The notes under the pieces are model-generated. The model did no database searches. It was given only the letters and a program-made list of their open reading frames with translations, and was not told the origin of the DNA. Positions 63,124 to 64,000 of a stretch of DNA of 64,000 nt are shown here, piece by piece; within the stretch, counting starts at the first letter, position 1, and every line of letters starts with the position of its first letter. Source of the DNA: an uncultured Alphaproteobacteria bacterium (lineage in GTDB: Bacteria > Pseudomonadota > Alphaproteobacteria > RF32 > CAG-239); contig CALYAY010000004.1 in NCBI GenBank assembly GCA_944393695.1, forward strand, positions 1-64,000, in the 5' to 3' direction. The position numbers and the translations under genes were made by a program.

Positions 63124-63720
63124 TTAATTCAACCTGAAACGCAGCCAAGTAAACAAAACATTTCCGTCATTTTTAATTCCGGGCACATAAGCCGCCTGCA
63201 GAGCCAAACGCCCGTATTCAATTCCCGCCATCGGCAAAGGCAGCGGCACCGGAATGTAATTATACTCATGGCGCTGCGTCAGACCGACGGTAAAACCGAG
63301 CCCCACCCGAAAATCCCGGTTACAATTGACAAACCAGTTTTTCTGATAAGCATAACCGAACATTGTCTCCAGATAAAAATTGGAATCCTTAAAAGCAATG
63401 GCATACAACCCGTGCCAATCCCCGTCTTCATCATAACGGTATTTACCAAACCCAAGCCCCCAGGCTTCCTCGTTATATTTTTTGATATGTTCGCTGTCAT
63501 ATGCCAACCGGTTATGCCAGGCATAAAAAGGGATATACAGGTCATAACTGTCCGAATTCCATGTTTCCGAAAAATTATATTTGGCTCTGCCCCAGACATA
63601 ATCCCGTCCCTCTTCGGTAAAAATATTCCAGTTCGGCACTTCTTTTTTAGCTTCCGCCGCCTCGACAGAAACCGCACACACAACCAGTCCTGAAAATAAA
63701 ACAACAAAAAACCTGAACAT
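63124..63720 (-). CDS. pagP: Lipid A palmitoyltransferase PagP
   Basis: Outer-membrane barrel enzyme that moves palmitate from a phospholipid to lipid A, lowering sensitivity to cationic peptides. Signal peptide residues 1-22. Family features: P-F-Y-A-W-H-N-R-L-A-Y-D with the catalytic His, W-G-L-G-F-G-K-Y-R, and F-K-D-S-N with the catalytic Asp-Ser pair. The C-terminus W-L-R-F-R-L-N suits a barrel. 198 aa. Single gene on the - strand. Confidence 0.93.
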   Translation of the reverse strand: MFRFFVVLFSGLVVCAVSVEAAEAKKEVPNWNIFTEEGRDYVWGRAKYNFSETWNSDSYDLYIPFYAWHNRLAYDSEHIKKYNEEAWGLGFGKYRYDEDGDWHGLYAIAFKDSNFYLETMFGYAYQKNWFVNCNRDFRVGLGFTVGLTQRHEYNYIPVPLPLPMAGIEYGRLALQAAYVPGIKNDGNVLFTWLRFRLN

Positions 63721-63811
63721 ATAATTATGCCTTTAAACAATCTAAAAAATCTAACCAAATTTATATAACAAACATATGATATAATTTCAATCACTTTAAG
63801 TTTATATACAA

Positions 63812-63850
63812 CAAAATACCCGGACGTCCGGAACCGGGTATCTTTTTTTT
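63812..63850. terminator. Bidirectional terminator between pyrG and pagP
   Basis: Stem ATACCCGG / CCGGGTAT with T-runs on both strands. It ends pyrG on the - strand, 14 bases past its stop. Confidence 0.78.
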
Positions 63851-63863
63851 GTTTTTTTCCAAA

Positions 63864-64000
63864 CTAAAGCAACCGGCTGTTTTCAATCGCCGCTTTCACA
63901 AAAGAAACAAAAAGCGGATGCGGCGCAAACGGTTTTGACTTCAGCTCCGGATGAAACTGTACGCCCACAAACCAGGGATGCTCCGCAATCTCGACAATTT
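63864..64000 (-). CDS. pyrG: CTP synthase, C-terminal end only
   Basis: The last 45 codons are in the window; the stop is TAG at 63864-63866. The visible sequence has [18 protein letters not shown], the end of the class I glutamine amidotransferase domain of CTP synthase, including the catalytic His and Glu. The rest lies beyond the window edge. Confidence 0.92.
   Translation of the reverse strand, partial: IVEIAEHPWFVGVQFHPELKSKPFAPHPLFVSFVKAAIENSRLL

Overview
This window looks like chromosome of a host-associated alphaproteobacterium, probably one of the uncultured gut lineages (inference). The evidence is gene order. The blocks lytic transglycosylase-rlpA-dac-tmk-holB-tatD-MBL and lspA-DUF3035-M16-M16 are familiar alphaproteobacterial arrangements. 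The window also carries gatCAB, a MutL of the endonuclease type, a lipid A modifying PagP and flagellar rod genes, so the cell is Gram-negative and codes for at least part of a flagellum. No integrase, transposase, plasmid replication gene or CRISPR array was seen.

Layout. 1-1.3 kb: 3' part of a cysteine-rich repeat protein. 1.4-3.7 kb: DsbD-like reductase and a CDP-alcohol phosphatidyltransferase. 3.9-8.1 kb: an rnfCDGEA operon without rnfB, in which most cofactor-binding residues known from Rnf/NQR are changed. 8.1-10 kb: family 5 uracil-DNA glycosylase, an outer-membrane barrel protein with a possible leader peptide, and a small membrane protein. 10.5-15.1 kb: yejF and yejE of a peptide importer beside a sulfatase-fold membrane protein that has lost catalytic residues. 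15.2-20.7 kb: rpsD, a TPR methyltransferase, two Nudix proteins, tRNA-Ser(GCT), a small His/Pro-rich lipoprotein and a ZIP metal transporter. 20.7-27.6 kb: PfkB kinase, gatBAC, sppA, fabI. 27.7-29.8 kb: YihY/BrkB protein and recA. 29.8-33.9 kb: trkH, a degenerate SNase-like protein and metG.

34-36.2 kb: a hairpin-rich intergenic region and a second, complete cysteine-rich repeat protein. 36.2-44.1 kb: a cell-envelope and DNA metabolism operon (DHH protein, MBL hydrolase, tatD, holB, tmk, dac, rlpA, lytic transglycosylase). 44.2-47.8 kb: sugar porter, small lipoprotein, tRNA-Ser(TGA), a histidine-phosphatase-like protein, 3-methyladenine glycosylase and a cold-shock protein. 47.9-57.4 kb: mutL, pgi, paired M16 peptidases, DUF3035 lipoprotein, lspA, mgtE and a family 2 glycosyltransferase. 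57.5-59.8 kb: tRNA-Leu(GAG), two tandem 240-bp structured noncoding repeats, flgB-flgC-fliE and a divergent FlhB-tail gene. 59.9-63.1 kb: a three-gene operon of an apparently dead SNF2-type helicase, an IbrA-like PP-loop protein and an IbrB-like ParB protein. 63.1-64 kb: pagP and the end of pyrG.

The most unusual items are the cofactor-poor Rnf-like complex, the pseudo-helicase/IbrA/IbrB operon and the tandem palindromic repeat. Several other proteins (sulfatase-like, SNase-like, histidine-phosphatase-like, one M16 peptidase) also keep a fold while losing catalytic residues. All homology statements come from reading motifs by eye; no database search was run.
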